Origin: an uncultured Bacilli bacterium
Lineage (GTDB): Bacteria > Bacillota_I > Bacilli_A > RF39 > UBA660
Assembly (NCBI GenBank): GCA_934098705.1
Contig: CAKOPC010000001.1
Span: forward strand, 124,001-188,000
Direction: 5' to 3'
DNA length: 64,000 nt
A model generated the notes under the pieces. That model saw nothing but the letters and a program-made list of their open reading frames with translations. It did no database searches and was not told the DNA's origin. The stretch's first letter is position 1. Every line of letters begins with the position of its first letter. The translations under genes were made by a program, and so were the position numbers. This document shows, one piece after another, positions 1 to 9,232 of the stretch.

Positions 1-1244
1 ATAGTTTTATTAGAAAGGCCAAGATATAAAGCAAGCAAAATAAGTATTAAACTTTGTGAAAGGTAAGCCTTTGTTGTTGCAACTGCAATTTCAGGTCCTG
101 CTTTTGTATATAAAACATCATCACAACATCTTGCAATAGATGATTCAAAGACATTTATAATACCAAGAGTATAAGGATTATACTCTTTAGCAATTAATAA
201 AGCCTTTAAAGTATCTGCTGTTTCTCCAGACTGAGATATTGGGATAACAAGAGTGTTTTTAGTAACAAAAACCTTTTTATATCTAAATTCACTTGCTATT
301 TCAACAGAAACAGGAATATTTGCATATTCTTCAATTATATATTTACCAATAAGACCAGCATGAACGGCACTACCACATCCTAAAATTAAGATATTATCAA
401 TTTTTTTACCTTTTAAATACTTATCAAAATCTATTTTTCCATTATTTAAAAAACAATTTAATGTTTCCCTTATAACTTTTGGTTCTTCATTTATTTCTTT
501 TAGCATAAAGTGAGGGAACCCATTTTTACTAAGGTCTTTAACATCTTCATTTATTTCCTTTATTATATTTTCTTTTAATTTACCATTTTTATCATATATT
601 AAAATCTTATCTTTAGTTATTTTAGCAAAATCATAATCATCAAGTACAATATATTTATTCGTATATTTAAGTATTGCGTGAATGTCTGATGCAATAAAGT
701 TCTCGTTATCTCCAACCCCTATAATTAAAGGACTGTTTTTCTTTATAGCGTATAAAGTATCTTTTTCATCACTATTTAATAAAGCAATAGCATAACTTCC
801 TTTAGCTAAATTTTCAAACTCTAAAATAGCTTTTAACATGTCTTTTTCCTTATTATATAACACATCAAGTAAATGACAAGCAATCTCTGTATCAGTTTCA
901 CTAGAGTATTTAAAATCCTTATCTTTTAACCTTTCATAATTTTCAATTATTCCATTATGCACTATAGTTATCTTGTTAGTATTATGGGGGTGAGCATTAC
1001 AAACTTTAGGAAGACCATGTGTTGCCCATCTTGTGTGTCCTATTCCTATATTGGTTGCCTCATCAAGGTTTAGTTTATCCTTTAAATTCTTTATTCTACC
1101 AACTTCTTTTACAATATTTAATTTATTAGTAAAGTAAGCAACTCCAGAAGAGTCATAACCTCTATATTCAAGATTTTCTAATCCTTCGATTAAAATATTT
1201 AAACATTTATTATTTTTGCCTACGTAACCTGTTATACCGCACAT
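1..1244 (-). CDS. glmS: Glutamine--fructose-6-phosphate aminotransferase (partial, C-terminus off window)
   Basis: GlmS makes glucosamine-6-phosphate from fructose-6-phosphate and glutamine, the entry step to UDP-GlcNAc and peptidoglycan. Reading leftwards from ATG at 1244 gives about 414 codons with no stop before the window edge. The protein begins MCGITGYVG, so Cys2 becomes the N-terminal nucleophile of the glutaminase domain; HTRWATHG and HNGIIENY follow. The SIS isomerase domain starts near residue 270 and has the sugar-phosphate loop SQSGETADT. A GGAGAAG ribosome site lies just upstream (about 1254-1260). The leader carries a glmS ribozyme, so expression is probably shut down by GlcN6P. 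The last third, including the second SIS domain, is outside the window. Confidence 0.96.
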   Translation of the reverse strand, partial: MCGITGYVGKNNKCLNILIEGLENLEYRGYDSSGVAYFTNKLNIVKEVGRIKNLKDKLNLDEATNIGIGHTRWATHGLPKVCNAHPHNTNKITIVHNGIIENYERLKDKDFKYSSETDTEIACHLLDVLYNKEKDMLKAILEFENLAKGSYAIALLNSDEKDTLYAIKKNSPLIIGVGDNENFIASDIHAILKYTNKYIVLDDYDFAKITKDKILIYDKNGKLKENIIKEINEDVKDLSKNGFPHFMLKEINEEPKVIRETLNCFLNNGKIDFDKYLKGKKIDNILILGCGSAVHAGLIGKYIIEEYANIPVSVEIASEFRYKKVFVTKNTLVIPISQSGETADTLKALLIAKEYNPYTLGIINVFESSIARCCDDVLYTKAGPEIAVATTKAYLSQSLILILLALYLGLSNKT

Positions 1245-1304
1245 AAAATATTACTTCTCCTTCTTCTTTGTATACAATATATTCTTTGTTGTAATATTTA
1301 TTTT

Positions 1305-1412
1305 ACTTTTTGAAATATATTTAACGAATATACAAAATCCGTAGTAACATCCGCCGAAAATTCGATAATTACTATACCTCGTTAACCAAAATATTTGGTC
1401 TGGCGCTAATTA
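1305..1412 (-). ncRNA. glmS ribozyme (GlcN6P-activated self-cleaving riboswitch)
   Basis: On the minus strand, directly upstream of glmS, the sequence AGCGCCAGACC is followed by a short P1 hairpin (ACCAAA/TTTGGT), then GTTAACGAGG, ATCGAATTTTCGGCGGATG and a TAGTAA/TTACTA pairing. Order and motifs match the known glmS ribozyme consensus. Cleavage is expected between A1407 and G1406. A further AT-rich hairpin at about 1312-1333 is taken as P4. The 3' limit is approximate. Confidence 0.9.
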
Positions 1413-1488
1413 AAAATTGGTTCCTTCTGCACCTTATCTTTAACTTTATATAATAATTATATAAGAAAAATATAAAAATATGCAAGCA

Positions 1489-2010
1489 TTATTTATTATT
1501 GTTTAAAAAATAACCATTTCTTGTATATTTACTTTCATTAATAACCATAAAAGATTTGGGAGATACTTCTTTTAATATTTTATTAAACTTGTTATAACTA
1601 TAACTATTAATAGATAGAAAAATCATATGTCTTTTTTGTTTATCTTTAGATAAAACTTCTATTTCAGTAATACCAAATCCAGCCTTTGTTAAAGCATCAC
1701 TTAAATTTTTATAATCAGTTGTTATAATTTGAATAGATAATAACTCTTCAATATATTTATCTGCAATATACATACCAAGATATGTTCCTGTTGCAAAACC
1801 ACCTGCATAGGAAAGAGCAATAAAAATACTATTAGAATCAGTATTAATAGCTTCTTTAACTACTAAAAACCATATAAGTATTTCAAAAAAACCAATTAAA
1901 GTTGCAAAAACGGCTTTTCCTTTAACCATTTGCATAGTTCTAAAAGTACCAAGAGATACATCAATAATTCTTACAACAAATACTTTTAAACAAAGAAAAA
2001 AAAGTTCCAT
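1489..2010 (-). CDS. UPF0316 / DUF2179-family membrane protein
   Basis: A 173-residue protein. Residues 1-80 hold about three membrane segments, with the motif VRIIDVSLGTFRTM that is typical of the UPF0316 (DUF5698) N-terminal domain. The C-terminal 90 residues resemble the soluble DUF2179 domain (TKAGFGITEIEVLSKDK). Family function is not established. ATG at 2010 is preferred over an upstream in-frame codon at 2022 because a GGTGA ribosome site sits 4-8 bases before it. It follows a 30-residue gene on the same strand and precedes glmS, with the ribozyme leader in between. Confidence 0.82.
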   Translation of the reverse strand: MELFFLCLKVFVVRIIDVSLGTFRTMQMVKGKAVFATLIGFFEILIWFLVVKEAINTDSNSIFIALSYAGGFATGTYLGMYIADKYIEELLSIQIITTDYKNLSDALTKAGFGITEIEVLSKDKQKRHMIFLSINSYSYNKFNKILKEVSPKSFMVINESKYTRNGYFLNNNK

Positions 2011-2049
2011 AATAATCACCATTATTATTATGAAACAAATTATAAAAAA

Positions 2050-2142
2050 TTATAAAAAATAAATTACAATACCTGCAACTATTGATATAACCATAATTAA
2101 AGTAAGAATTATAGTTACTATCTTTTGTACTTTTTTATTCAT
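2050..2142 (-). CDS. Small single-span membrane protein (DUF4044-like)
   Basis: A 30-residue ORF: basic start MNKKVQK, then one hydrophobic helix (IVTIILTLIMVISIVAGIVIYFL) broken by nothing polar except Ser and Thr. Size, charge pattern and single span resemble the DUF4044 family of tiny Firmicutes membrane proteins, whose role is unknown. A GGAGT ribosome site lies about 9 bases before ATG, and a near-consensus promoter lies at 2163-2191. The downstream UPF0316 gene may be co-transcribed. Confidence 0.65.
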   Translation of the reverse strand: MNKKVQKIVTIILTLIMVISIVAGIVIYFL

Positions 2143-2162
2143 AAATAACCACTCCATAAAAC

Positions 2163-2205
2163 ATTTTACCAAATTTTAAAAATAATGTCAAAATTATTAT
2201 GACAT
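2163..2205 (-). promoter_or_regulatory. Promoter of the DUF4044-like gene with overlapping inverted repeat
   Basis: On the minus strand TTGACA (2191-2186) and TAAAAT (2168-2163) are separated by 17 bp, a near-consensus sigma-A promoter. The -35 box is part of an inverted repeat ATGTCA-N9-TGACAT (2185-2205) lying between divergent genes. It could be an operator, but nothing else supports that. Confidence 0.6.
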
Positions 2206-2249
2206 AATTTTAAAAATACCTATGTATTATTAAATGGGTGATAAAATTT

Positions 2250-2900
2250 ATGAAAATGCAATTAAAAAATAAAAAACTAAAATTTGGAAAAATAAACTTT
2301 GACTTTTTAAATAAAAAAAATTACTTTATATTTTTAGTATCACTTTTTATAATTGGTTTATTTTCTGGAATTTTATTTTTCTGTTTAGTAAAAGGTTCAG
2401 TAAAACAAAATATTTTAGATGAAGTAAATAACTTCTTTACTTTAAAAGATAATTATAACTACTTAAATATATTATTAAGTTATACTAAAAGCAATATATT
2501 TAACTTTTTATTAATATGGTTTCTTGGCATAAGTATAATAGGTATTATTGTTATTTTATTCTTATACTTTATAAATGCCTTTTCTTTAGGATTTATAATA
2601 AGTGGTATTATTTATTCTTATGGCTTTAAAGGTATAATAGGCAGTATTTGTTATATATTCCCATCAAAAATACTTTACTTAATAACACTTTTAATACTGA
2701 CCTTTTTTGGATGTCTTATGGGTATTAATTTAATAAGAAATATTTTAAATAAAGAAAGTAATAGTAATAATTTATCTATATTTTTTTCTAAATATTTAAA
2801 AATACTATTTATTTCTTTAATATTTGCTATTTTAATAGCACTTTTTGATACATTTATAACTCCTTTTATGATAAAAGCTTTTACTTTCCTTATAAAATAG
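2250..2900 (+). CDS. SpoIIM-like integral membrane protein
   Basis: A 216-residue protein with about five membrane helices and a short basic N-terminus (KNKKLKFGK). Length, helix spacing and the central stretch NAFSLGFIISGIIYSYG with IFPSKILYL resemble the SpoIIM family (stage II sporulation protein M). In spore formers SpoIIM works with SpoIID/SpoIIP in engulfment. No SpoIID or SpoIIP is visible here, so sporulation cannot be inferred. ATG 2250 is chosen over GTG 2238 because GGGTGA precedes it at 8-base spacing. mnmA follows 36 bp downstream. Confidence 0.7.
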   Translation: MKMQLKNKKLKFGKINFDFLNKKNYFIFLVSLFIIGLFSGILFFCLVKGSVKQNILDEVNNFFTLKDNYNYLNILLSYTKSNIFNFLLIWFLGISIIGIIVILFLYFINAFSLGFIISGIIYSYGFKGIIGSICYIFPSKILYLITLLILTFFGCLMGINLIRNILNKESNSNNLSIFFSKYLKILFISLIFAILIALFDTFITPFMIKAFTFLIK

Positions 2901-2936
2901 TGTATAATCTAAAGAGATGTTTGGAGGAAAGAATTT

Positions 2937-4043
2937 ATGAAAAAGGTTGTTGTAGGTATTTCTGGTGGTGTTGATTCATCAGTTGCTGCTGCTATTTTAA
3001 AAGAACAAGGTTATGAAGTAATTGGTCTTTTTATGAGAAACTGGGATAGTTTAGTAAATAATGATATAAAGGGTAATAAAACATTAAATGGTGATATATG
3101 TACTCAGGAAATAGATTATAATGATGCCAAAGCAGTATGTGATGCGTTAGGTATAAAGTTACATAGAATAGACTTTGTAAAAGAATACTGGGACTATGTT
3201 TTTAAATACTTTTTAGACGAATTAAAATTAGGTAGAACACCAAACCCTGATGTTATGTGTAATAGATATATTAAATTTGATTTATTTCTAAAAGAAGCCT
3301 ATAAACTTGGAGCTGATTATATAGCAACAGGACACTATGCTAGGATAATAGATGGTAATCTTTATAAAGGACTAGATAAAAATAAAGACCAATCATACTT
3401 TTTAGCGGGAGTTTCCAAAGAAAAATTTAAAAACGTTTTATTTCCAGTTGGGGAACTTACTAAAGATAAGGTAAGAGAAATAGCTAAAAAATACAACCTT
3501 AAAACTGCAAACAAAAAAGATTCAACAGGTATATGTTTTATTGGAGAGCGAAACTTTAAACAATTTTTAGAAAATTATCTTCCTAATAAACCAGGAGATA
3601 TAATAGATATAGAAAGTGGTAATAAACTTGGTAAACATTACGGACTTATGTATTATACAATAGGGCAAAGAAAAGGTTTAAATCTTGGTGGTAATAAAGA
3701 TAAAATGTTTGTTGTTGGAAAAAACCTTGATAAAAATGTCTTATATGTATGCGAAGGAGAAGATAATAAATATCTATATTCAACAAGCTGTATTATAAAT
3801 GATTTAACTATAAACTGCAAATTACCAGATAATTGCTATGCAAAATTTAGATATAGAAGTATGGATGTTAAAGTATCATTAAAAAAACTTAGTGATACAG
3901 AAATAGAAGTATCATATGAAGGCGTTAAAAGTGTAACACCAGGACAACTATGTGTTTTATATAATGAAGATGGCAAAGTTTTGGGTTCAGGTATTATAAA
4001 AGAAGTAAGACAAAATGGTAAAAAGTTATGGTATTTACTTTAA
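2937..4043 (+). CDS. mnmA: tRNA-specific 2-thiouridylase MnmA
   Basis: MnmA adenylates and thiolates U34 of the tRNAs for Lys, Glu and Gln. The 368-residue protein has the N-type ATP-pyrophosphatase loop GISGGVDSS (residues 7-15), the catalytic Cys108 in PDVMCNRYIKF and the persulfide-forming Cys200 in DSTGICFIGERNF, then the C-terminal tRNA-binding beta-barrel (TPGQLCVLY near the end). Length is normal. A strong GGAGGAAA ribosome site precedes ATG, and a terminator follows at once. Confidence 0.97.
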   Translation: MKKVVVGISGGVDSSVAAAILKEQGYEVIGLFMRNWDSLVNNDIKGNKTLNGDICTQEIDYNDAKAVCDALGIKLHRIDFVKEYWDYVFKYFLDELKLGRTPNPDVMCNRYIKFDLFLKEAYKLGADYIATGHYARIIDGNLYKGLDKNKDQSYFLAGVSKEKFKNVLFPVGELTKDKVREIAKKYNLKTANKKDSTGICFIGERNFKQFLENYLPNKPGDIIDIESGNKLGKHYGLMYYTIGQRKGLNLGGNKDKMFVVGKNLDKNVLYVCEGEDNKYLYSTSCIINDLTINCKLPDNCYAKFRYRSMDVKVSLKKLSDTEIEVSYEGVKSVTPGQLCVLYNEDGKVLGSGIIKEVRQNGKKLWYLL

Positions 4044-4071
4044 AAATAGAATTTAAATTCTATTTTTTTTT
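4042..4071 (+). terminator. Rho-independent terminator after mnmA
   Basis: AAAAATAGAATTT pairs with the following AAATTCTATTTTT as an almost perfect palindromic hairpin and is followed by a run of T. It begins at the mnmA stop codon. Confidence 0.85.
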
Positions 4072-4126
4072 GCATATTTATATTTAAAGTATCTAATTAT
4101 AATAATAAAAGGAGAAAGTATAAATA

Positions 4127-5122
4127 ATGGAAAAAATTAAATATCTAGTTAACTGTTTGTTTAATATGAATTATAAGAACTGTTTCTCAAAAATTAATGA
4201 AATAAGTAAAAAGTGTAAAACCCCTAAAATATTTATAATAATAGACATGATAAAATGTAGTATTTTATATGGGTCAGGTTATATGGATTATTACTTATTT
4301 GATATGTATGATATGTCAAGTGATGAGAGAAAAACAGTTATAACAAGAGGTATAAATAATAAATTAATAAAAAAATATAATGATAAAAACTATATACATA
4401 TATTTGAAAATAAGGATGAGTTTTTAATTAAATTTAAAGATTTTATTAAGAGAGATTTCTTAATTTTAAATAATAATTATGAAGAATTTGTATATTTTAT
4501 AACAAAACATAAAGTCTTTTTTGCTAAACCAAGACAAGGAAGTTGTGGTAAAGGTATAAAAAAAATAACTGTATCATTAAGTGATAATATAAAAGAACTA
4601 TATGAAAGTCTTATAAATGATAATCTAACTATTTTGGAAGATGTAATAATACAAAATGATAAATTAGCAATTTTAAACCCATCATGTATTAATACAATAA
4701 GAGTTGTTACTATAAATAATACTAAAGATTGTGATGCTGTTATTGCTTATTTAAGATGTGGTAATGGCTTAGATGTTGATAATTTTAATTCAAATGGTTT
4801 TACATGTCCTATTGATATAAAAACAGGTATTATAAATTATCCATTAGTAGATAAAAAAGGTAATATATTTTATAAGCATCCTAAAACTAATATCAATATA
4901 ATAGGATTTAAAATACCATATTTTAAAAATATAATTAATATGTGTAAAAAAATGGCACAAGTTATACCAAATGTAGGTATGGTAGGGTGGGATATTGCGG
5001 TAACAAAAAATTCATATTGTGTTGTTGAAGGTAACGATTTTCCAGGACATGATATATATAATTTACAGTGTCATAGAAATAAAAAGGGCGGAGATTTACC
5101 ACTGTTTTCTAAATATTTGTAA
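4127..5122 (+). CDS. Sugar-transfer-associated ATP-grasp protein, copy 1
   Basis: A 331-residue protein with the layout of the ATPgrasp_ST family. It has the substrate-side motif GSGYMDYYLFDMYDMSSDER (residues about 47-66), a glycine-rich nucleotide loop AKPRQGSCGKGIKKI, and the C-terminal metal/phosphate end VGWDIAVTKNSYCVVEGNDFPG. ATP-grasp enzymes join a carboxylate to an amine or thiol; these members are usually found with cell-envelope sugar genes and the true substrate is unknown. It sits upstream of a close paralogue and a MurJ/SpoVB-type flippase, which supports an envelope role. An AAAGGAGAAAG ribosome site precedes the ATG. Confidence 0.78.
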   Translation: MEKIKYLVNCLFNMNYKNCFSKINEISKKCKTPKIFIIIDMIKCSILYGSGYMDYYLFDMYDMSSDERKTVITRGINNKLIKKYNDKNYIHIFENKDEFLIKFKDFIKRDFLILNNNYEEFVYFITKHKVFFAKPRQGSCGKGIKKITVSLSDNIKELYESLINDNLTILEDVIIQNDKLAILNPSCINTIRVVTINNTKDCDAVIAYLRCGNGLDVDNFNSNGFTCPIDIKTGIINYPLVDKKGNIFYKHPKTNINIIGFKIPYFKNIINMCKKMAQVIPNVGMVGWDIAVTKNSYCVVEGNDFPGHDIYNLQCHRNKKGGDLPLFSKYL

Positions 5123-5204
5123 AACTTTTGACACTTTATATCTTTCTTATTTGCTTATCTAAACTTTATAATGTATAATAAGTAGTAGATTTGGAAGTGT
5201 TTTT

Positions 5205-6212
5205 ATGAAATATAAATTAAGAATGTTAAGACATATTAATTTTAAAAAGTTAAATGAAATTATAACAAAGATAAGTAAGGAAAATAAAAAGTCAAAAATA
5301 TATATCTTTTTTGATATGATTTTAAGTTTCTTTATTCATGGTGCAGGATATTATGATTACTATTTATTTGATTTTTGTAATCTTACCAATAAACAAAGAA
5401 GTACATTTGTTACAAGAAGTAGAAATAAAAGATTAATATCTATGATGAATGATGATAGATATACCTATATATTTGATAAAAAAACAGAGTTTTCTAAAGT
5501 ATTTAAAGATTATCTTAAAAGAGATGTTTTAATACTTAAAGAAACGAATTTAGAAGACTTTAAAAAGTTTATGGAAAATAAAGATGTAATAATTGCTAAA
5601 CCTGATTCTATGGAATCTGGTAAAGGCATTAGAAAATTTAATAAAAAAGATTATAAAGATATAGAAAGCCTTTATAATGATATTCTAAGTGATAAAAGAC
5701 TTGATTTAGTAGAAGAAGTAATAAAACAACATGACTATTATGCTAAGTTTTATCCTGATTCAGTAAACTGTTTAAGAATAGTAACTATATTAGTAGATGG
5801 CGTAGTATATCCAGTATATTCAATGTTTAAAATGGGTAATAACGGAGATTTTAGAGATAATTATGATAATGGTGGTATTTGTTGTTTTGTTGATATAAAA
5901 ACAGGTATTATAACAGAAAATGGAAGAGCTCATGGTAACCACGTTATTTTAAGTCACCCTAAAACTAATGTCTATTTTAAAGGATGTCATTTGCCATACT
6001 TTGAAGAAGCAAAAGAACTAGTTTGTAAAGCTGCAAAAGAAGTACCAGAAGTTGGCTTTGTTGGCTGGGATGTATTTGTAACAAATGATGGACCTGGTAT
6101 AATAGAGGGAAATAACTATCCAGGATATGACTTCCCACAATTTCCAGAATATACAAAAAATAAAACAGGTACTTGGGCTTTTTATAAAAAACTTATTAAA
6201 AAATTAAAATAA
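5205..6212 (+). CDS. Sugar-transfer-associated ATP-grasp protein, copy 2
   Basis: A 335-residue paralogue of the preceding gene with the same landmarks: GAGYYDYYLFDFCNL, TRSRNKRLI, the nucleotide loop AKPDSMESGKGIRKF, and VGWDVFVTNDGPGIIEGNNYPGYD at the end. The last segment carries the acidic and Asn residues that bind Mg-ATP in ATP-grasp folds. The pair probably arose by tandem duplication and then diverged. It lies 15 bp before the flippase gene and is likely in one operon with it. The substrate cannot be told from sequence. Confidence 0.8.
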   Translation: MKYKLRMLRHINFKKLNEIITKISKENKKSKIYIFFDMILSFFIHGAGYYDYYLFDFCNLTNKQRSTFVTRSRNKRLISMMNDDRYTYIFDKKTEFSKVFKDYLKRDVLILKETNLEDFKKFMENKDVIIAKPDSMESGKGIRKFNKKDYKDIESLYNDILSDKRLDLVEEVIKQHDYYAKFYPDSVNCLRIVTILVDGVVYPVYSMFKMGNNGDFRDNYDNGGICCFVDIKTGIITENGRAHGNHVILSHPKTNVYFKGCHLPYFEEAKELVCKAAKEVPEVGFVGWDVFVTNDGPGIIEGNNYPGYDFPQFPEYTKNKTGTWAFYKKLIKKLK

Positions 6213-6227
6213 AGGGAGGATAAAACC

Positions 6228-7868
6228 TTGAAAAAAAATACATTTGTTGATGGCACTATAATTGCATCAGTTGCTATTATATTTGTAAAAATACTTGGAG
6301 CACTATATGTAATACCATTTTATAATATTATAGGAGAAGAGGGTGGCACCTTATATAGCTATGCTTATAGTATTTATAATTTATTTTTAACCATTTCAAT
6401 TACAGGATTCCCTATAGCAGTTGCTAAAATGGTTAGTGAATATAATGAAAAAGGTATGTTTAAAGCCAAAGAAGAAAGCTACAGAATAAGTAAAAAAATA
6501 ATACTTGTAATAAGTGTTATATCATTTTTTGCTTGTTTTGCCTTTGCCGAAGGTATTGCCTCACTTTTTGTTAAAAGTTTAGATTCCGTTGGTATTACAA
6601 CAATTAGTGATATTGCTTTTGTTATAAGAATTATTGCCTTTTCACTTTTAATCATACCATATCTTAGCATTATAAGAGGGTATTTACAAGGGCATAAATA
6701 TATAAAAGAATCAAGTAATAGCCAAGTTATAGAACAAGTTGTTAGAATATTTATAGTTTTAGTAGGCTCTTATCTTTCAATTAGAATATTTAAAAGCGAT
6801 ATTAAAACAGGTGTTGCTGTTGCTCTTTCAGGTTCCTTTTTTGGAGGATTTATAACATACCTTTATTTAAAACATAAAATAAATAAAAACAGTAGAAATT
6901 TTAAGAAAGATGATAATTTAAATATTGTTATAACATCAAAAGAAATAGTAAAAAAGTTTTTTATTTATGCTATTCCATCAGTTATAATAGCTATTGCATC
7001 ATCTATTTATGATACTGTAGATCAAATACTTGTTATAAAAGGAAGTAACATGTTAGGATTTAGTGCTAAAGATGCAGAAATTATTGGTAGTATTATAGGT
7101 ACTTGGGGTGTTAAAATATGTATGCTAATAAGCGCTGTTGGAACAGCTATATCAATAAATGCCATACCTCACATGACAGAATCATTTGTAAATAATGATT
7201 ATAAAAAAACTAATAAGAAATTTAATCAAATACTTATAACAGGTTTTGTAATATCACTTCCTATGGCTATTGGAGTATCAATACTTGCAAGTCCACTATA
7301 TAGACTATTTTATGGAGAAAGCATGTATGGAGGAAAAATACTTGAAGCTGTAGTATACGCAACTATGTTAGCTAATATATCAGGTATTTTAAATACTGCT
7401 CTTATTGGTATAAATTCATATAAAATAATCTATATCAATACCTTATTTGGTATTATATTAAATCTAATACTTGATATACCATGTATGTTCTTACTTGATA
7501 AACTAAATATATTCCCCGTTTGGGGTACATCACTTTCATCAGTTATAAGTTATACATTATCTATTATATTAGCACTTGTACTTCTTCATAAAAAATACAA
7601 CTTTACCTATAAAGATGTATATAAAGATACCTTAAAACTTATAATGTCATGTATATTTATGACTATACCACTTTTAATACTTAATAAATTTATTAACTTT
7701 AATAATTTTAGTAATTTTAAAAGCTTAATTTTTATGATTATGTATGCAGTAATAGGGTGCTTAATATTTGTTTATGTATCATATAAAAATAACTTATTAC
7801 AAGATGTATTTGGAAAAGACTTAATTGATACATATTTAAAAAAATTACATATAAAGAAAGAAGGATAA
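6228..7868 (+). CDS. MOP-superfamily polysaccharide/lipid flippase (MurJ/SpoVB/YtgP-like)
   Basis: A 546-residue, very hydrophobic protein with about 14 predicted spans. It starts with KNTFVDGTIIASVAIIFVKILGALY and contains SITGFPIAVAKMVSEY, both typical of the Firmicutes SpoVB/YtgP branch of MurJ-type lipid II flippases. It would move undecaprenyl-linked precursors across the membrane. The start is TTG at 6228, chosen because AAGGGAGGA lies at ideal spacing and no ATG fits. It is followed 2 bp later by the murT-like gene, consistent with a peptidoglycan operon. Confidence 0.85.
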   Translation: MKKNTFVDGTIIASVAIIFVKILGALYVIPFYNIIGEEGGTLYSYAYSIYNLFLTISITGFPIAVAKMVSEYNEKGMFKAKEESYRISKKIILVISVISFFACFAFAEGIASLFVKSLDSVGITTISDIAFVIRIIAFSLLIIPYLSIIRGYLQGHKYIKESSNSQVIEQVVRIFIVLVGSYLSIRIFKSDIKTGVAVALSGSFFGGFITYLYLKHKINKNSRNFKKDDNLNIVITSKEIVKKFFIYAIPSVIIAIASSIYDTVDQILVIKGSNMLGFSAKDAEIIGSIIGTWGVKICMLISAVGTAISINAIPHMTESFVNNDYKKTNKKFNQILITGFVISLPMAIGVSILASPLYRLFYGESMYGGKILEAVVYATMLANISGILNTALIGINSYKIIYINTLFGIILNLILDIPCMFLLDKLNIFPVWGTSLSSVISYTLSIILALVLLHKKYNFTYKDVYKDTLKLIMSCIFMTIPLLILNKFINFNNFSNFKSLIFMIMYAVIGCLIFVYVSYKNNLLQDVFGKDLIDTYLKKLHIKKEG

Positions 7869-7870
7869 TT

Positions 7871-9232
7871 ATGTTTTATTTAGGATTATGGGCTGCCAAA
7901 TTTTACTTATTTATTTTAAAAATATTTAAACTTGAAAAAGATGATAAACCAGGTTTTGTAGGTTATAAATTTTGTCATAACTTTTTAGAGAGATTAAATA
8001 AACCAAAAATAGTAATTGGTGTTACAGGAACTAATGGCAAGACAACTACTACTAATTTAATTGCAGATTCCTTAAAGAAATGCGGTTATAAAGTTATATA
8101 TAATAGTTGGGGTGCTAATACTTTAGGAGGATTTGCAAGATGTTTAATCGAAGGAGTTACAATATTTAATAAACCAAAAGATGTTGTTGCTATACTTGAA
8201 ATAGATGAAGTATCATGTGATGAATCAATACCATACTTAAATTTAAGTTATCTTGTTATGACAAATCTATTTAGAGATTCAATGCATAGAAATGCTAATC
8301 CAGATTATGTATTTTCAAAATATACAAAAGCTTTAGATAAAAAAACAGTACTTGTTTTAAATGGTGATGACCCATTTTCATCAAGACTTTGTGATTATGT
8401 AACAAAATCAGTATTTTATGGAATAGATAAATTAGATACTGATAAAAATGTATGTGAAAATTTAGTAAATGACTTTACTTTGTGTCCTAAATGTCATAAC
8501 AAACTAATATATTCATATGTAAGATACCATCAAATAGGTAAAGTACATTGTAGTAAATGTGACTTTAAATCACCAGATTTAACTTATAAAGGAGTATTAG
8601 ATTATGAAAATAATAAAATAATAGTAAATAATTCCTTAAAAGTTAATATGATAAATGATAGTCTATTTAACTGTTATAATGAAATGGCTGTTATAAGTTT
8701 ACTTAAAGAACTTAATGTGGAAGATAATAAAATTATAGATGTTATAAATAGTATTACAATAGCAAAATCAAGATATGAAACTAAAGAATATAAAGGTATA
8801 ACTTTCATAAACTTAGTTGCTAAGGGTATGAATGCAGTTGCAACATCACGTGCTTTAGATTATGTAAGAAATATAGAAGGCAACTTAGAAGTTATTTTAT
8901 TACTTGATGATCAATTTGATAACAAAAATGGTAGTGAAGCTGTTGCCTGGATATATGATTCGGATTTTGAATTTTTAAATAAAGAAACAATAAAAAAAAT
9001 AGTAGTAGGCGGAGTAAGATCAAAAGATTATGTTTTAAGACTTTTACTTGCTGGGGTTCCAAAAGAAAAAATAGCAAACTGTATGAAAGAAGAAGAAGTA
9101 AGTGAAAAAATAATAACAAAAGGAATAGATAAAATAATATTACTATATGATGTTTACTTTGTAAGTGAAGCTGCAAAAATAAGAGATACAATAATAAAAA
9201 ATATGAAAAATGGTGATTATTATGAAAATTGA
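7871..9232 (+). CDS. murT: MurT-like Mur ligase (lipid II amidation subunit)
   Basis: In Staphylococcus and streptococci MurT, with GatD, amidates D-Glu of lipid II. This 453-residue protein has the Mur ligase P-loop GVTGTNGKTTTTNL (about residues 53-66), the Mur central motif LEIDEVSCDES, a four-Cys zinc ribbon (CPKC near 200, CSKC near 220) that marks MurT, and a C-terminal DUF1727-like domain containing YDSDFEFL. It overlaps the gatD-like gene by 11 bases, the usual arrangement. The ligase half looks intact, while its partner lacks catalytic residues. Confidence 0.88.
   Translation: MFYLGLWAAKFYLFILKIFKLEKDDKPGFVGYKFCHNFLERLNKPKIVIGVTGTNGKTTTTNLIADSLKKCGYKVIYNSWGANTLGGFARCLIEGVTIFNKPKDVVAILEIDEVSCDESIPYLNLSYLVMTNLFRDSMHRNANPDYVFSKYTKALDKKTVLVLNGDDPFSSRLCDYVTKSVFYGIDKLDTDKNVCENLVNDFTLCPKCHNKLIYSYVRYHQIGKVHCSKCDFKSPDLTYKGVLDYENNKIIVNNSLKVNMINDSLFNCYNEMAVISLLKELNVEDNKIIDVINSITIAKSRYETKEYKGITFINLVAKGMNAVATSRALDYVRNIEGNLEVILLLDDQFDNKNGSEAVAWIYDSDFEFLNKETIKKIVVGGVRSKDYVLRLLLAGVPKEKIANCMKEEEVSEKIITKGIDKIILLYDVYFVSEAAKIRDTIIKNMKNGDYYEN

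Noticed and set aside
8892..9191. 99-codon Leu-rich frame on the minus strand
   Set aside because: It lies fully inside the murT-like gene; the Leu/Phe-rich composition is a product of reading the opposite strand of AT-rich coding DNA.
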